In this document: positions 1 through 11,714 of the stretch, piece after piece
Position numbering within the stretch: position 1 is the stretch's first letter
Layout: each line of letters opens with the position of its first letter
Assembly (NCBI GenBank): GCA_903813345.2
Contig: CAIIXF020000003.1
Location: 25,743,248-25,807,247, forward strand
From: Owenia fusiformis
Taxonomy: Eukaryota > Annelida > Polychaeta > Sabellida > Oweniidae
DNA length: 64,000 bases
Direction: 5' to 3'
Notes under the pieces: generated by a model
The model's input: only the letters and a program-made list of their open reading frames with translations
What the model was told of the DNA's origin: nothing
The model's database searches: none
Position numbers and translations under genes: made by a program

Positions 1-732
1 AAGATTGACATGAGCCAAATTTATTCAAAAATTGAAACAATTTTTTGTTTAACCTGCTCGCTATATCTGATTCTCTCTTTAAATAATCTGATATACAATT
101 GCCATTCGTATGCAATATGAATATATTTTTCTATATATTATTGCACATATATATATTCTATATATTATTGCACAGTAATGTTCTTTTTTTTTAGGTTCAA
201 CTGGTTGTTTTGAAGCAGTGTAACAGACTGTGGGCAAACTGCAAAGTATGGAAATATTATCGGATCACTGATCACAGTGACAACGAGTTGAAAATCAGAT
301 AATTCATTGAATTGAAAAATTTAATATTTTTTAAAATTTCGGGGCATGGCATCGTTAACAAAGTCATATTTTGATTTCACAAGATTTATATTTAATTTAG
401 TAGAATTTTCCTGTTCATTGACTGTCTCTGTTTCACTCAAAATTTTAAATCTCTATGCAAGAGAAATTGTATTTAAGTCATTTTAGACCCTTGCTTTCGT
501 AGTATTGATAAGTAGATATGATACGTGAAAATATGGTACGGCTCAACATGCGGAAAAGTCCAGGGGTCTTGATTGTGCTTCCTATGGTAAAGTGCCTCTT
601 TTCTGTTCCTTCAATGTTACCTTTGTACTGTGTTCAGCATCAGCCAAGCTGTGGAGTTCCCTTATGAGCTGTAACACTTTTTGTCTTTGCCCCATATGTC
701 TACAACAACACGGCAAAGTGGATTAATATCAA
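1..732. other. AT-rich non-coding DNA, no gene seen
   Basis: No ORF with protein-like composition and no convincing exon. The stretch is AT-rich with short TATA runs around 120-180. I see nothing else to annotate. Confidence 0.6.
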
Positions 733-1210
733 AAAGCTAGAAAACAGCAACTCCTCGGAGTAGCAAATCTCACCCAACAAAATATGTTTTGATAAACAGA
801 GCTCGCCTGTCCCCAGGTATCAGCATATAAAATTTGAACCAAATCCGTCCAATGGTATTTGAGTAATCGAAGATTATGTTTTCTTGTGAAAGAATGGTGG
901 CCATTTTGGAATATAGCCGCCATCTTGAAAATTTCTTTGACCAGAGCTCCTTTGTCCCTTGGCTTCAGCATATGAAATTTAAATCAAAATTAGTTAACTA
1001 GTATTTGAGTTCATTTCTACGAAAAATTGCCATTAAAAATTGAGCGGCCAATATTTCTTCTCGAGCAGAGGTCCTACACCCATAAGCCTTTAGAATTTGA
1101 AAAATCTGTCAACCGGTATTTGAGTTATCGACTGGACACACGAAAGTGACGGATGGACGGACGAATGGACGACTTTTCTATATCCGCTCGAACTTCGTTC
1201 GGTGTGATTA
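733..1210 (-). repeat. Dispersed 'CAAGATGGC' repeat, copy A
   Basis: Reverse-strand copy of the repeat also found at 17842-18652. Both share the end next to AGCTAGAAAACAGCAACTCC (here) / GGAGTTGCTGTTTTTCTAGTT (there). Both contain degenerate units with GCCATCTTGAAAATTT, 'caatggtatttgagtaatcga' type text and a TTTGAACCAAATCCGTC block. The right end runs through an ACGGATGGACGGACGAATGG stretch to the foldback element at 1219. Short ORFs inside are chance. Confidence 0.7.
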
Positions 1211-1390
1211 TTAAGAAATAGTATAGTAGGAACAAGGGGTTCCCATGCACCCATAAGGTGTGAATAAGTTACATACATTTTTGTAATTCATAGGGTGTCT
1301 ATTTAATGAATTCATTTGTTAACATTGCCAACTAATGTCCCATAGTACTTTTATGGCGGCATTCAGTTACCATGGTTACGCATCTTTAGA

Positions 1391-2128
1391 CATCTTACCT
1401 TGGTATCTTAAATCATTTGTAGCTCTGTCATTATTTGGTCTATAGAAATGATATTGGTACCAAATTAAACCTCGTTGAATTTCCAATAAATTCCTGATAT
1501 TCAATTATGCAAATTATCTAATTTGCATAAATTATGACGTCATCAATCTATTTTTGGTTCAGAATTTCCAACTATAGCAACGTATCTATTAGAACTGAGG
1601 CCGTATGGCAAAATTTCTGAACGGTTTTGTCCTTTATTCTATTAGAAGAAGGTATAAGCAACATAAAAGTGAAAACAGATTCAAAATTGAATCAGCATTA
1701 CGAAAGTTATGTAACTTTCGAGGCAGCTATCGTGAATGTCATTATTTGACAATAATATACATACATCTTACCTTGGAGTCTTGAATCAATGTAGCTTCGC
1801 CATTATTTGGTCTATAGAGATGATATTGGTATCTGATTAAACCTTATTAAACTTACTATATGGTTACAATATTCAGTTATGCAAATTAGCTAATTTGCAT
1901 TAATTGTGACGTCATCAATCCATTTTTTGTTCAGAATATCGTAGTATAGCAACATATCTATTAGAACTGAGGCCGTATGACAGAATGTGTGCATAGTTTT
2001 GTCCCTTACTTGATGAGTGGAAGATATAAGCAACATTAAAGAGACAACAAATCTTCAAAATTGGATCAGAATTAACAAAATTATCCAGCTTTGGAGGCAG
2101 CTACTGTGAACGTCATTGTTTGACAATT
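1391..2128. repeat. Direct duplication inside left foldback arm
   Basis: Two roughly 370-bp direct copies, about 1391-1747 and 1763-2128. Each reads from ATCTTACCTTGG through CATTATTTGGTCTATAGA, ATGCAAATTA..TAATTTGCAT, TGACGTCATCAATC and TATTAGAACTGAGGCCGTATG to GAGGCAGCTA..GTGAA. The same pair lies inverted in the right arm (about 4725-5460), so the duplication predates arm formation or the arms are kept alike by conversion. Confidence 0.8.
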
Positions 2129-2416
2129 ATAAAAAGAACATTAAATTAACAAAAAAAGTAACAACCATCGTTGTTTCAATCTTATTGAGTAAAAATGTAC
2201 ATGTATTGAACTGAACTAATAAGTATGTGGAAAGGTTACATGCATTTTGACTATCATTCACAGGGGTCAAAACGGTTATCTCGACCCTGTATATTAAAGA
2301 TCCAATCTTATAATTTACCATGCACTTTCAATGATTCATATAAATAGTATACATATAGTCTGATTTTCATCATATTCTTCATATTCTTGATTCTTAAAGC
2401 ATCTGAAGTATATAGC

Positions 2417-2605
2417 ATGATTAGAAGTGAAGATGATTCATCATATGGTTTATGTAATATTTCTAACATTTCAGATGCTATGGTAACATCACTTGATAAT
2501 GAGGTTTTTACATTTCACGTTCTTAATGAGTTAAAAGGAAGTTATTCTCCCTTTGCTTTAGAGATAAATAGTCGCATGAATTTGTTTAGAGAAGTTATAA
2601 CTTAA
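2417..2605 (+). other. Short ORF in left foldback arm, mirrored in right arm
   Basis: An ORF of about 62 codons starting MIRSEDDSSYGLCNISNIS and ending with a TAA at 2603-2605. The same ORF lies on the opposite strand at 4241-4429 with only a handful of substitutions, several of them amino-acid changing. I do not recognise the product. It may be a captured host exon fragment or chance coding in a conserved arm; a short AAG before CATCTGAAG could be an old acceptor. Confidence 0.3.
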
Positions 2606-2689
2606 TTAATTTAACCCCCCCCCCCTGACAGCCCCCATATTTGAAGATTTTGGTGAAACCTGGCAAAATACATTAATTATTAGGTTCCA

Positions 2690-4180
2690 GAAGCCCCCAG
2701 AAGCTTTATGATGGCCCCCAGTGGCCCCAAGAATCTATACAGGGGCCCCAAGTAGCCCCAAGAAGCTATACTGTGCTCCCCAGAAGCTATATGTTGGCAC
2801 CCAGAAGCTGAATAGTGGCCCCCAGGAGCTATACGGTGGCTCCCAGAAGCTATACAGGAAACCCTGTGGCCCCCAGGAGCTATACGGTGGCGCCCAGAAG
2901 CTATACAGGGGCCCCCAGTGGCCCCCAAAAGCTATACGGTGGCCCCCAGAAGCTACACGGGGGCCCCCAGAGGCTATACTATGGCCCCCAGAAGCTATAC
3001 AAGGGCCCCCAGAAACTATACTATGGTCTCCAGAAGCTATATGGTGGCCCCCAGTGGCCCTCGGAAGCTATATGATTGCCTCCAGAAGCTAATTAGTGGC
3101 CCCCAGGAGCTATACGGTGGCTCCCAGAAGCTATACAGGGGATCCCAGTGTCCCCAAGAAGCTAAACGATGGCCCCCAGAAGCTATACAGGAGCCCCAAA
3201 AAGCTACATGATGGCCCCAAGAATCTATATGATGGCCCCCAATGGCTCCCAGAAGATGTGAAGGGCCCCCAGTAGCCCCTAGAAGCTATACGGTGGCCCC
3301 CAGTGGCCCTCATAGGCTATATGATGGCCCCCAGAAGCTAAATAGTGACCCTCAGGAGCTACATGGTGGTTCCCAGAAGCTACACAATGGCCCCCAGAAT
3401 CTATATGGTGGCCCCCAATGGCTCCCAGAAGCTATAAAGGGTCCCCCAGTAGCCCCTAGAAGCTATACGGTGGCCCTCAGTGGCCCCGAAAGCTATATAG
3501 TAGCCCCCAGAAGCTATACAGGGGCCCACAGTGGCTCCCAGAAGCTATACGATGGCCCCCAGAAGCTATGCAAGGGCCTGCAGGAACTGTACTGTAGCCC
3601 CCAGAAGCTATACAGGGGCCCCCAGTGGCTCCCAGAAGCTATAAGATGGCCCCCAGAAGCTATGCAAGGGCCCGCAGAAACTATACGGTAGCCCCCATAA
3701 GCTATACGATGGCCTCCAGAAGCTATATAGTGTCCCCCAATGGGCCACCATATAGCTTTGGGGGCCACCGTATAGCTTCTAGGGGCTACTGGGGGCCCTC
3801 TATAGCTTCTGGGGGCCATTGGGGGCCATCATATAGATTCTGGGGGCCATCGTGTAGCTTCTGGGGGCTGCTGTATAGCTTCTGGGGGCCATCGTATAGC
3901 TTCTTGGGACCACTGGGGTTCCCTGTATAGCTTCTGGGTGCCATCATATAGCTCCTGGGGGCCACTAATTAGCTTCTGGGGGCCATCATATAGCTTCTGA
4001 GGGCCACTGGGGGCCACCATATAGCTTCTGGAGACCACAGTATAGTTTCTGTGGGCCCTTGTATAGCTTCTGGGGGCCATCGTATACCTTCTGGGGGCCA
4101 CTTGGGGCCCCTGTATAGATTCTTGGGGCCACTGGGGGCCATCATATAGCTTCTAGGGGCTTCTGGAACCTAATAATTAA
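2690..4180. repeat. 21-bp satellite that inverts near 3745
   Basis: Degenerate tandem units of about 21 bp reading GCCCCCAGAAGCTATACGGTG on the plus strand from 2690 to about 3735. From about 3750 to 4180 the same unit appears as its reverse complement (TATAGCTTCTGGGGGCCA). Because 21 is a multiple of three, it produces open frames in several registers (Ala-Pro-Arg-Ser-Tyr-Thr type repeats). These are an artefact of repeat length, not a gene. The left block is about 1 kb and the right about 0.43 kb. Confidence 0.9.
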
Positions 4181-4240
4181 TGTATTTTGCCAGGTTTCAC
4201 CAAAATCTTCAAATATGGGGGCTGTCAGGAGGGGGTTAAA

Positions 4241-4429
4241 TTAAGTTATAATTTTTTTAAACAAATTCATGTGACTATTTATCTCTAAAGCAAAGGGAGA
4301 ATAACTTTCTTCTAACTCATTAAGAACGTGAAATGTAAAAACCTCATTATCAAGTGATGTTACCATAGCATCTGAAATGTTAGAAATATTACATAAACCA
4401 TATGATGAATCATCTTCACTTCTAATCAT
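4241..4429 (-). other. Mirror ORF in right foldback arm
   Basis: Inverted counterpart of the ORF at 2417-2605, starting MIRSEDDSSYGLCNISNIS. It is open over the same length but with changes such as Lys-Gly to Glu-Glu in the middle and Phe-Arg-Glu-Val to Phe-Lys-Lys-Ile near the end. Function unknown. Confidence 0.3.
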
Positions 4430-5635
4430 GCTTTATACTTCAGATACTTTAAGAATCAAGAATATGAAGAATATGATGAAAATCAGACTATATGTATACT
4501 ATTTATATGAATCATTGAAAGTGCATGGTAAATTATAAAATTGGATCTTTAATATACAGGGTCGAGATAACCGTTTTGACCCCTGTGAATGATAGTCAAA
4601 ATACATGTAAGCTTTCCACATACTTATTAGTTCAGTTCAATACATGCACATTTTTACTCAATAAGATTGAAACAACTATGGTTGTTACTTTTTTTGTTAA
4701 TTTAATATTCTTTTTATAATTGTCAAACAATGACGTTCACAGTAGCTGCCTCCAAAGCTGGATAATTTTGTTAATTCTGATCCAATTTTGAAGATTTGTT
4801 GTCTCTTTAATGTTGCTTATATCTTCCACTCATCAAGTAAGGGACAAAACTATGCACACATTCTGTCATACGGCCTCAGTTCTAATATATATGTTGCTAT
4901 ACTAGGATATTCTGAACCAAAAATGGATTGATGACGTCACAATTAATGCAAATTAGCTAATTTGCATACTTGAATATTGTTACCATATAGTAAATTTAAT
5001 AAGGTTTAATTAGATACCAATATCATCTCTATAGACCAAATAATGGCGAAGCTACATTGATTCAAGACTCCAAGGTAAGATGTATGTATATTATTGTCAA
5101 ATAATGACATTCACGATAGCTGCCTCGAAAGTTACATAACTTTCGTAATACTGATTCAATTTTGAATCTGTTTTCACTTTTATGTTGCTTATACCTTCTT
5201 CTAATAGAATAAAGGACAAAACCTTTCAGAAATTTTGCCATACGGCTTCAGTTCTAATAGATACGTTGCTATAGTTGGAAATTCTGAACCAAAAATAGAT
5301 TGATGACGTCATAATTTATGCAAATTAGATAATTTGCATAACTGAATATCAGAAATTTATGGAAAATTTAACGAGGTTCAATTTGGTACCAATATCATTT
5401 CTATAGACCAAATAATGACAGAGCTACAAATGATTTAAGATACCAAGGTAAGATGTCTAAAGATGCGTAACCATGGTAACTGAATGCCGCCATAAAAGTA
5501 CTATGGGACATTAGTTGGCAATGTTAACAAATGAATTCATTAAATAGACACCCTAGGGATTACAAAAATGTATGTGACTTATTCACACCTTATGGGTGCA
5601 TGGGAACCCCTTGTTCCTACTATACTAAAATGCCT

Positions 5636-5895
5636 GTTCATAAAACCTGTTTAAGTGGAACAGAACACCTTTGGAACCTCTAAAAAGTTATATATTATAG
5701 AGCTATTCCACTTTATCTACTTCACCACTGGTGGGGATATATATATATATATGTTGTGGGGGTCACAAAGGCTTGTAGCTAGACAAATAAGGCATGAACA
5801 TACAAAATGTCACGACCTGTCATTTGTTACAGAACACCGTCTACAAAAATTGGAGACTACAATATCTCACCATTAGTGGTTGTGACATAAAAATG
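5636..5895. repeat. Degenerate composite dispersed repeat ('GTGACAT' family)
   Basis: The left part resembles the AAACCTGTTTAAGTGGA..CTTTGGAACCTCT module also at 25307. The right part, GGCATGAACATACAAAATGTCACGACCTGTCATTTGTTACAGA, is the reverse complement of the module at 42870-42915 and 47920-47940. It ends in GTGGTTGTGACATAA. An AT microsatellite lies at 5735-5750. Confidence 0.6.
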
Positions 5896-6612
5896 CATTA
5901 TCTCAAAAATGCAAAAAATCCATTAATCATTTAAATGGTTTTATTATTAATAAGTTTATCTGTATTTTAATAGTGTGCCTTAATGATTAGATTAGCATTT
6001 ACACAAGCCAACTGGCCTTATATTAAAAAAAAAAACTCACTCGATTTTCATTTTCTCAAGGAGTTCTCCAGTGAGCTCTGCCAGTTGAGCTCCAGCTATC
6101 CCTGCCTCTGAAAATGTCGAATCTTTATGTTAGAGGCAATCTGGCAATTGACATGTTTAATGACTGCATGTTCACTTATTCATTGTACAGTAATTTAAAT
6201 GGATTCTGGCAATAATATCAACCATTAATCAATTTGCTCATCAACTTGACTTCTTCTGAGAAAATGGGGATTTCAACAAGGGTGCATTAACTTGGCGTGG
6301 GGATATACACCATTTACTTAATATGATTTAGCACCAGGATACCATCATGTGTGTCACCATGGTGATAGATACACTTTCGCAGAAGAACCCAAGTTGATCG
6401 AGTCTCATCAAGTACATTGATAGTATTGCTAGAATCAATTTTCAATAGTAAGAATAGAGGTACCTAAACAGGATATTAAAGCACAATTGAAATATGTCAC
6501 TTTGTTAACCTGAACCCAAATTCTTACTATTGAAGATGGATTTCAGCAATACTTGTTGAGATTAGACCAACTTGAGTTTTTTCCGAGAAAATGAGGATTT
6601 TGTATTTATCCC
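5896..6612. other. Non-coding stretch, no gene seen
   Basis: AT-rich DNA without a convincing exon or recognised repeat up to the hAT terminus at 6613. Confidence 0.5.
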
Positions 6613-7449
6613 CAGTGGCGTAGCTACGTGTACGCCAAGTACGCCCAGGCGTACTCTCAAATTTTAAGGAAAAATAAAATTTACCTGATTAATTGTGATG
6701 AAAAATAAATATTTTACCAAGAGATAGAAATCGATAGGAGATTATTCAAAAGACCCCCAGCCTCTTTACCCCGATGTCTACACGTGTTTGGTCCAGCTGC
6801 TAACATTGCCAGTATCCACTTGCGTGGCTGAACGAAGCTTTAGCAGTTTGAAACGCATTAAGTCATACTTGCGTTCCACAATGAACGAGGAAAGACCTTC
6901 TTCCTTGGCCATGATACATATCCATAGGGAACAGGATATAAACATTGATACTGTTATTGACATGTTCGCAAATGCAAAAAAAACAGAAAGATCCGAAATG
7001 GAGTTGAGACGGTCGTGTAACTGTTCTTTTATTGTTAATCATCTTGTGAGCTAGATAAAAACAAACACAGAAAAAATAATAATATTTCATGGAGAATGAC
7101 CACAAAAGCTTAAAACAGTGAGTCTCATACATACAGTTTTAGGTAGCCTAAAAAATAAAATCGCCTTGATAGACGGCTTCGATCGCCGATGGCATGATTA
7201 TATAGAATCTGTATTTTTTGTTTCCCGAATATTATCTGTTAATACAGTTAATTCAATCCCTTTAAAAAGCTATGTCAAAATGATCAAACAATACATATTT
7301 CCCTCATTGAATAAAGAGTGTTTAGTGTGTCCCTTATCTTCTGAACACCCGGGATCTTCCTATTTTATGGAACCATCGTTTTGTTAATTTTGATAAAACC
7401 GGGAAATCATACGGGCGTACACTCGCAAAATGGGCTAGCTACGCCTCTG
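6613..7449 (+). mobile_element. Internally deleted hAT DNA transposon
   Basis: The left end is CAGTGGCGTAGCTACGTGTA. The right end, read in reverse complement, starts CAGAGGCGTAGCTAGCCC, giving terminal inverted repeats of about 15 bp of the CAGNGGCGTAGC type known from hAT elements. Between them only the C-terminal part of the transposase remains (6728-7054). The flanks share only ATCCC; a full 8-bp duplication is not visible, so the insertion is old or the ends are eroded. Confidence 0.85.
6728..7054 (+). pseudogene. hAT transposase, C-terminal dimerisation domain fragment
   Basis: The open frame after a TAG at 6725 reads ..DPQPLYPDVYTCLVQ, then LLTLPVSTCVAERSFSSLKR, then YLRSTMNEERPSSLAMIHIH, and ends with a TAG at 7052-7054. 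The 'LTLPVST..AERSFS.LKR.K.YLRSTM..ER...LA..HIH' pattern is the conserved hAT C-terminal dimerisation region, most like the zinc-finger MYM type 1-like transposases of invertebrates. The N-terminal zinc finger and the catalytic RNase H-like part are absent, so it cannot be an active transposase. It lies inside terminal repeats of the same superfamily. Confidence 0.88.
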
Positions 7450-7999
7450 ATCCCTATGTTGACATACGTGATGGTATCAGTATTTTCAGTGATTTTAAGT
7501 TGCCGAAAATAATATTTAGAGTAGGGCAAAAGCGGCCCATGGGTGGGGCAAAACAACCACCCGTCATCAATACTTTGGTTTTAAAACTCCATGACTTTTG
7601 AACCCATAGGGAGTTCATCTAATTGTTCTCATCATTGGGTTTCTATGGTTAATTTGAAACGATTAACAATTTTACCCGTATTTTTAGAGCTCTTCGTGAG
7701 AGGGAGCGAAAACGAGTGCAAAAATTTTAATAACATCTTGCGCAAGATGAGACGCTGCTAGGTTACAAAACAACATCCCGGCGGCCGGCGCAAAATTCAA
7801 AATTGGTCAAATGACTTTTGAGGAGAAATATTGGGATCGTTTAAAACATATTTTAATAACTAATACAACTAATACATTGATCACTTCATGTGTGTTTTGG
7901 AATTGTTGGTGAGGTAATAAGACCAAAACTCGCAATTCAAATTGTATCTCTATCCGAAGTTGGACTTCTACATTTTATTGGGAGTAAACTTGGAGTACA
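7450..7999. other. Non-coding stretch, no gene seen
   Basis: No protein-like ORF. The stretch contains a small GC-rich patch near 7780 (CCCGGCGGCCGGCGC) but no recognised element. Confidence 0.4.
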
Positions 8000-8325
8000 T
8001 GAGGTTGCCTGGGGAAGAAAACGACCCATTGGACTTGGCTACAGAGGATTACCTGAGGGAGGCTCCAAATGGTTGCTTGGGGAATCAGACGATATAATGG
8101 ACTTAGCCACAAGACGTTACCTGAGGGAGAAGAAGATCCATTGGACTTGACCACTAAGATATCCTGAAGGAGAAAAAGATCCATTGGACTTGGCCACTAA
8201 GATACGATCCTGAAGGAGAAGAAGACGACCCATTGGACTTAGCCACAAGAGGTTGCCTGGGTAAGAAGAAAATCCATTGACTTAGCCACTAGAGGTTACC
8301 TGAGAGAGAGAAGACGAGCCATTTT
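8000..8325 (+). repeat. Degenerate ~45-57 bp tandem repeat, coding-like
   Basis: About six units built on GACCCATTGGACTTAGCCAC followed by AAGAGGTTACCTGAGGGAGA. In one frame a unit reads roughly DDPLDLATRGYLREKK, but indels between units break the frame, so as it stands it is not a continuous coding repeat. It may be a decayed repetitive exon. Confidence 0.6.
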
Positions 8326-8373
8326 AATTACTCGGGAACATGAAACAAGATACTAGTAGCTGCTAAACTGTCC

Positions 8374-8604
8374 GTGTATGGAACTGGATATATCCCCTTC
8401 GTTGCTTTAGTCGTAGGCAGTACACTGGTTATATTGATCTGTTTAATGGTGGTCATATTTTCTCTTGTTTGTTTTTTGTATGAGCGCTACGGACGAAGAA
8501 TCAACCAATCATTCTGCTGTAATACCGCCTATACCAGTTCAAACCTTAGAGTCGCCATTAGGTTTGAGCCTGAGCAATTTATTTATATATGGGCTTATAG
8601 TTAA
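8374..8604 (+). other. Orphan ORF with one strong membrane segment
   Basis: An open frame entered through a GTG, not an ATG, reading YIPFVALVVGSTLVILICLM and continuing hydrophobic to SLVCFLYERYGRR. This is a textbook transmembrane helix with a basic stop-transfer flank. No ATG, splice sites or family signature support it. It could be an exon of a single-pass membrane protein, perhaps with the repeat at 8000-8325 encoding the ectodomain, or chance. Confidence 0.15.
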
Positions 8605-8689
8605 CGACTACGACTGGTTCTACTTTATTCGAGATTTACATGGACGCTTCTGTAACTTTGATGAAATCAAATTATTTTGACAGTGACTT

Positions 8690-10620
8690 CGAGTAAAATA
8701 TGTTTGGATGATAAAAGTTCAACTTATTGTAGTTTCTAGCTTATTGTGAGTCAAAATTGAGTACAAAGGGCAATATAACAAAACATAAACTTATTTTTTT
8801 CCGATAACCTTATCATACTTATGTTAATCATTTATTCATGATACATCATCAAATCATTTTTTACTAATAATTCGGCCTTTTCCCTCAAAAACATCAAGGT
8901 AATGTACTGGGAGGTTTTGGGTACAGGTTTATCCCTCAGGAAATATGTGTATCTCCCTTGGTCACTGCGGTCCCTTGGTTACCCAAGGTTCATTTTACGG
9001 AAAATTCCCATATAAACGGGAGGTTGGCAGGTCTGTTTATCAGATTATAATTAGAAACTTACCTATAAATTTGTCTGCAACATCGTTTAGGCCCAGATGT
9101 TCATTCTGCATTAGATATTCGCCGACCTGATGCACGGTCCAATCTTTAAAACCGCTGTATATGGGATTAATACTTGACGGTTCGTCATCATTGTTCGACG
9201 CGGACATTTTGAACTCGTTGTTGTTGAAGGTGTTGTTGTGCTATAACGCCGCTTTAACCCCGGCAGTTCGTCACTCGATCTGTACTTTTTTGTCTCTTGA
9301 ACTCTCACTATGTTCTTTTCACTTGTTGCGCAGCTTATTATTCTTTAATTTTATCTAATCTAATGCCACATTGTATATTTCTCATAGTCTCTCTCGCTCT
9401 TTGTTTTCAATATAATAGACCATCCGTTCTCTTTTCTTAGTATTTGGAGCATATATTCATATAGGTAGTGATTCACTGTCTCTACTTTATTACATGTAGA
9501 TCATACTAGATTTACACCAGAATAGGACGTAATCGCTAAAAGGGGCCCTTGCGACATCGCAGGCTTGCGACGTGCTTGCGATAACTTTATGAATGACACG
9601 TCAGGTCTTATCTTTGCTACGTGACTGTTCAGATTAGTGTGACCTGTTATTATATCGGTTATTTGGTTTCCTGTGTAAAAAAGCTTTTTCTCCTTTTCTG
9701 GCAGATACTTTTGCGATGGTAGCTTTCTCCAGGTTCAGAATAATTTTGGTCACCCATAGTTGATATCTTTAAAACCTCTGTTTGAATGCTAGAAGTTGAT
9801 AATGTCTCAAAACGCAACATAATGATGCAACAGACATTAAAAAAACAGATGTGGAATTGGATAAAAATCAGGGAAACATTTTAGAAAAAATGTTGTTGAG
9901 ACGTTTGTATTTTCCCTGTCTCAAAGTCAAAATTATTTTATATTTCAAATTTCTAGTTTTCAACTAAAATTAATTTCTCTAAATCTGTATTTCTGTAAAT
10001 TAGCCCATGGAATGAAATTCCCAGGACGCCTAGTAAAGGAGCTGGTAACAAAATACAGCGCAGCGATTTTTGACCTTACATTTTCATACCTACACATGTC
10101 CATTTCAATATTCTTTGGGCTTTTGGGCTGAATTATGCGTGTTATTAGCAGAGGTAAAAAAAATAACTAAAAACGTAATCCCCTTTTACCCGATATCTAG
10201 TAGTTATGAAAAATCCCAAACCACACTTAAATATTTTCGAAAACCCACAGAAACATATACAATTGGTACATTCTACACATTTTGAAACCAGTAAGGTATC
10301 ATTCTCCAATATTCACATACTTTTTCATGAAAACTATTAGTTAATGGGGTATAAACAGGTTACCAAGAGGTGAGTTACGATTTAGGAGTTATGACCTAAT
10401 CTAAAATGACAATAGGCAATATGAACATTGATCATAATGAAGTATAATTATTATCTCAAAGTGCTAAAAAATTACACACCGGGTCATGCCGATCATCAAA
10501 ATAAAAGATAAAAATAGTGATATGAAGTATTTAACTTTAGATACACAAATCAAATCGTTTATTTGACATAATATTATCTAATAGACAAGAAAAATGTATT
10601 AGGCAAAGAAGCGTTTAGCA
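8690..10620. other. Non-coding stretch, no gene seen
   Basis: AT-rich with no supported exon. Small ORFs near 9111-9358 and 10070-10285 have no protein-like features. Confidence 0.5.
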
Positions 10621-10632
10621 TAGAATTATAAA

Positions 10633-10945
10633 ATGGAGGAACCAAGAAAGGAGGAACTTTATTATTTTGCGCTTAAAGACAAGAATGAGCAGTTGAAAAG
10701 GGGTAGGATACATTCGGAGGAGAAAAAGATACAGTTGAGAGAAGCCAGGATACAGATGAAAGAGGATGCCATGAAGAAAGAAAAGTGGGAAGGTGATGAG
10801 ATAAAATTTAAGAATATAAGAGAAGAACAAGAAAAGATAATTGGTGAAGAAAGAGATAGAATAGAAAGACGAAGACGTATGCTTAAGAAATATAAGGATA
10901 TCAAATGGTATGAGGAATGTGAAAGTCATGCGAGAGCAAGTGAAA
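10633..10945 (+). CDS. Possible first exon of an unknown coiled-coil protein
   Basis: An ATG-initiated frame of about 104 codons, extremely rich in Glu, Lys and Arg (e.g. EELYYFALKDKNEQLKRGR, then REEQEKIIGEERDRIERRRR), predicts one long charged coiled coil or single alpha-helix. The frame runs into AGTGAAA|GTAAGTATC at 10946, a near-perfect splice donor. I therefore end the exon at 10945, although the frame stays open to 10974. The ATG at 10633 is the first in frame. I do not recognise the family and find no partner exon with certainty. The ORFs on the opposite strand here are shadows of this frame. Confidence 0.35.
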
Positions 10946-10974
10946 GTAAGTATCTTCATGTAAATGTAACATGA

Positions 10975-11714
10975 TGATGTAAGAGTATTAATTTAATTTA
11001 ATTTCAAGGCCTATGATGTGACCGCTATTAGCGAAGCAACAATTTCAGTGCAGCAAATGATTGTTGCACTCGACTTAACATCTCCAACGCGTGACAGCCT
11101 TAACATGCACATAAAGCGCTTCAATAAAATGATATTATTTAATTAAACAAAACAATATCATTCATGATTCAAATTTTGAATTTGAATGAAAATGCAATAC
11201 GAACAACCTAGTGTCATTTTGTAGAGCACAATCGCATATTTCTGATACAATAATTAAAGAACAATCAATTTTCAAGAGATCATACATTTCCATTCTTTTA
11301 AAGAACTTAGTTATCTAATAAGTGGTTTAAAGTACATGAGTGGAATTGGTTATCAAGTTAAACACATTGACTGTTATCTTTAGTTTCGTTTTTGGTTATC
11401 TATAAATTACTAATAACTACTCTTTCAAGACATTGTGGTAATAGTTGAGTCATTAATTTAGAAATAGCAGTCACAGTGATTCTTATTATAACTTATTGTT
11501 TTTTGAATATTCTCAGTAGTCTCTAATGAATACATTCAAAAATGCATGAATACTTGAACATTCTAAAAAAGTCTTTTCAGAAAACCAAATTCCTCTAAAT
11601 TTGCATTGTATATTGTTGATCTGTGGGAACTAGGAAGTTTCTGTTATATCTCCCAACTTTTACATCCAAAGAAACAAAACCTAAGAGCTTCATGAAAATA
11701 TTTTTAATGATTAA
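10975..11714. other. Non-coding stretch, no gene seen
   Basis: AT-rich with no supported exon. If the frame at 10633 is a real exon this would be its intron. Confidence 0.4.

Larger units (their letters stand above)
1219..5627. mobile_element. 4.4-kb foldback (long inverted repeat) element
   Basis: The left end begins TAGTATAGTAGGAACAAGG and the right end is its reverse complement (CCTTGTTCCTACTATACTA). From there inward the arms (about 1219-2690 and 4180-5627) are near-identical inverted copies. Each arm carries two direct copies of a roughly 370-bp block, a short shared ORF, and part of a 21-bp satellite. The satellite changes strand near 3745. The ends allow a TA target duplication, but because the terminus is itself palindromic this is ambiguous. 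No transposase ORF is seen, so the element is presumably non-autonomous. Such structures are typical of foldback or large MITE-like DNA transposons; the superfamily is not assignable by eye. Confidence 0.88.

Noticed and set aside
2680-4101. Gly/Pro/Ser/Tyr-rich ORFs resembling structural or collagen-like proteins
   Set aside because: The 21-bp satellite is a multiple of three, so all frames give heptapeptide repeats; both strands and several frames are equally open.
7118-7387. 89-codon ORF after the hAT fragment
   Set aside because: Lies between the transposase stop and the right terminal repeat, has no motif and is best read as 3' untranslated transposon sequence.
10615-10959. Minus-strand ORFs rich in Phe, Leu and Ser
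   Set aside because: Antisense shadow of the Glu/Lys-rich plus-strand frame at 10633.
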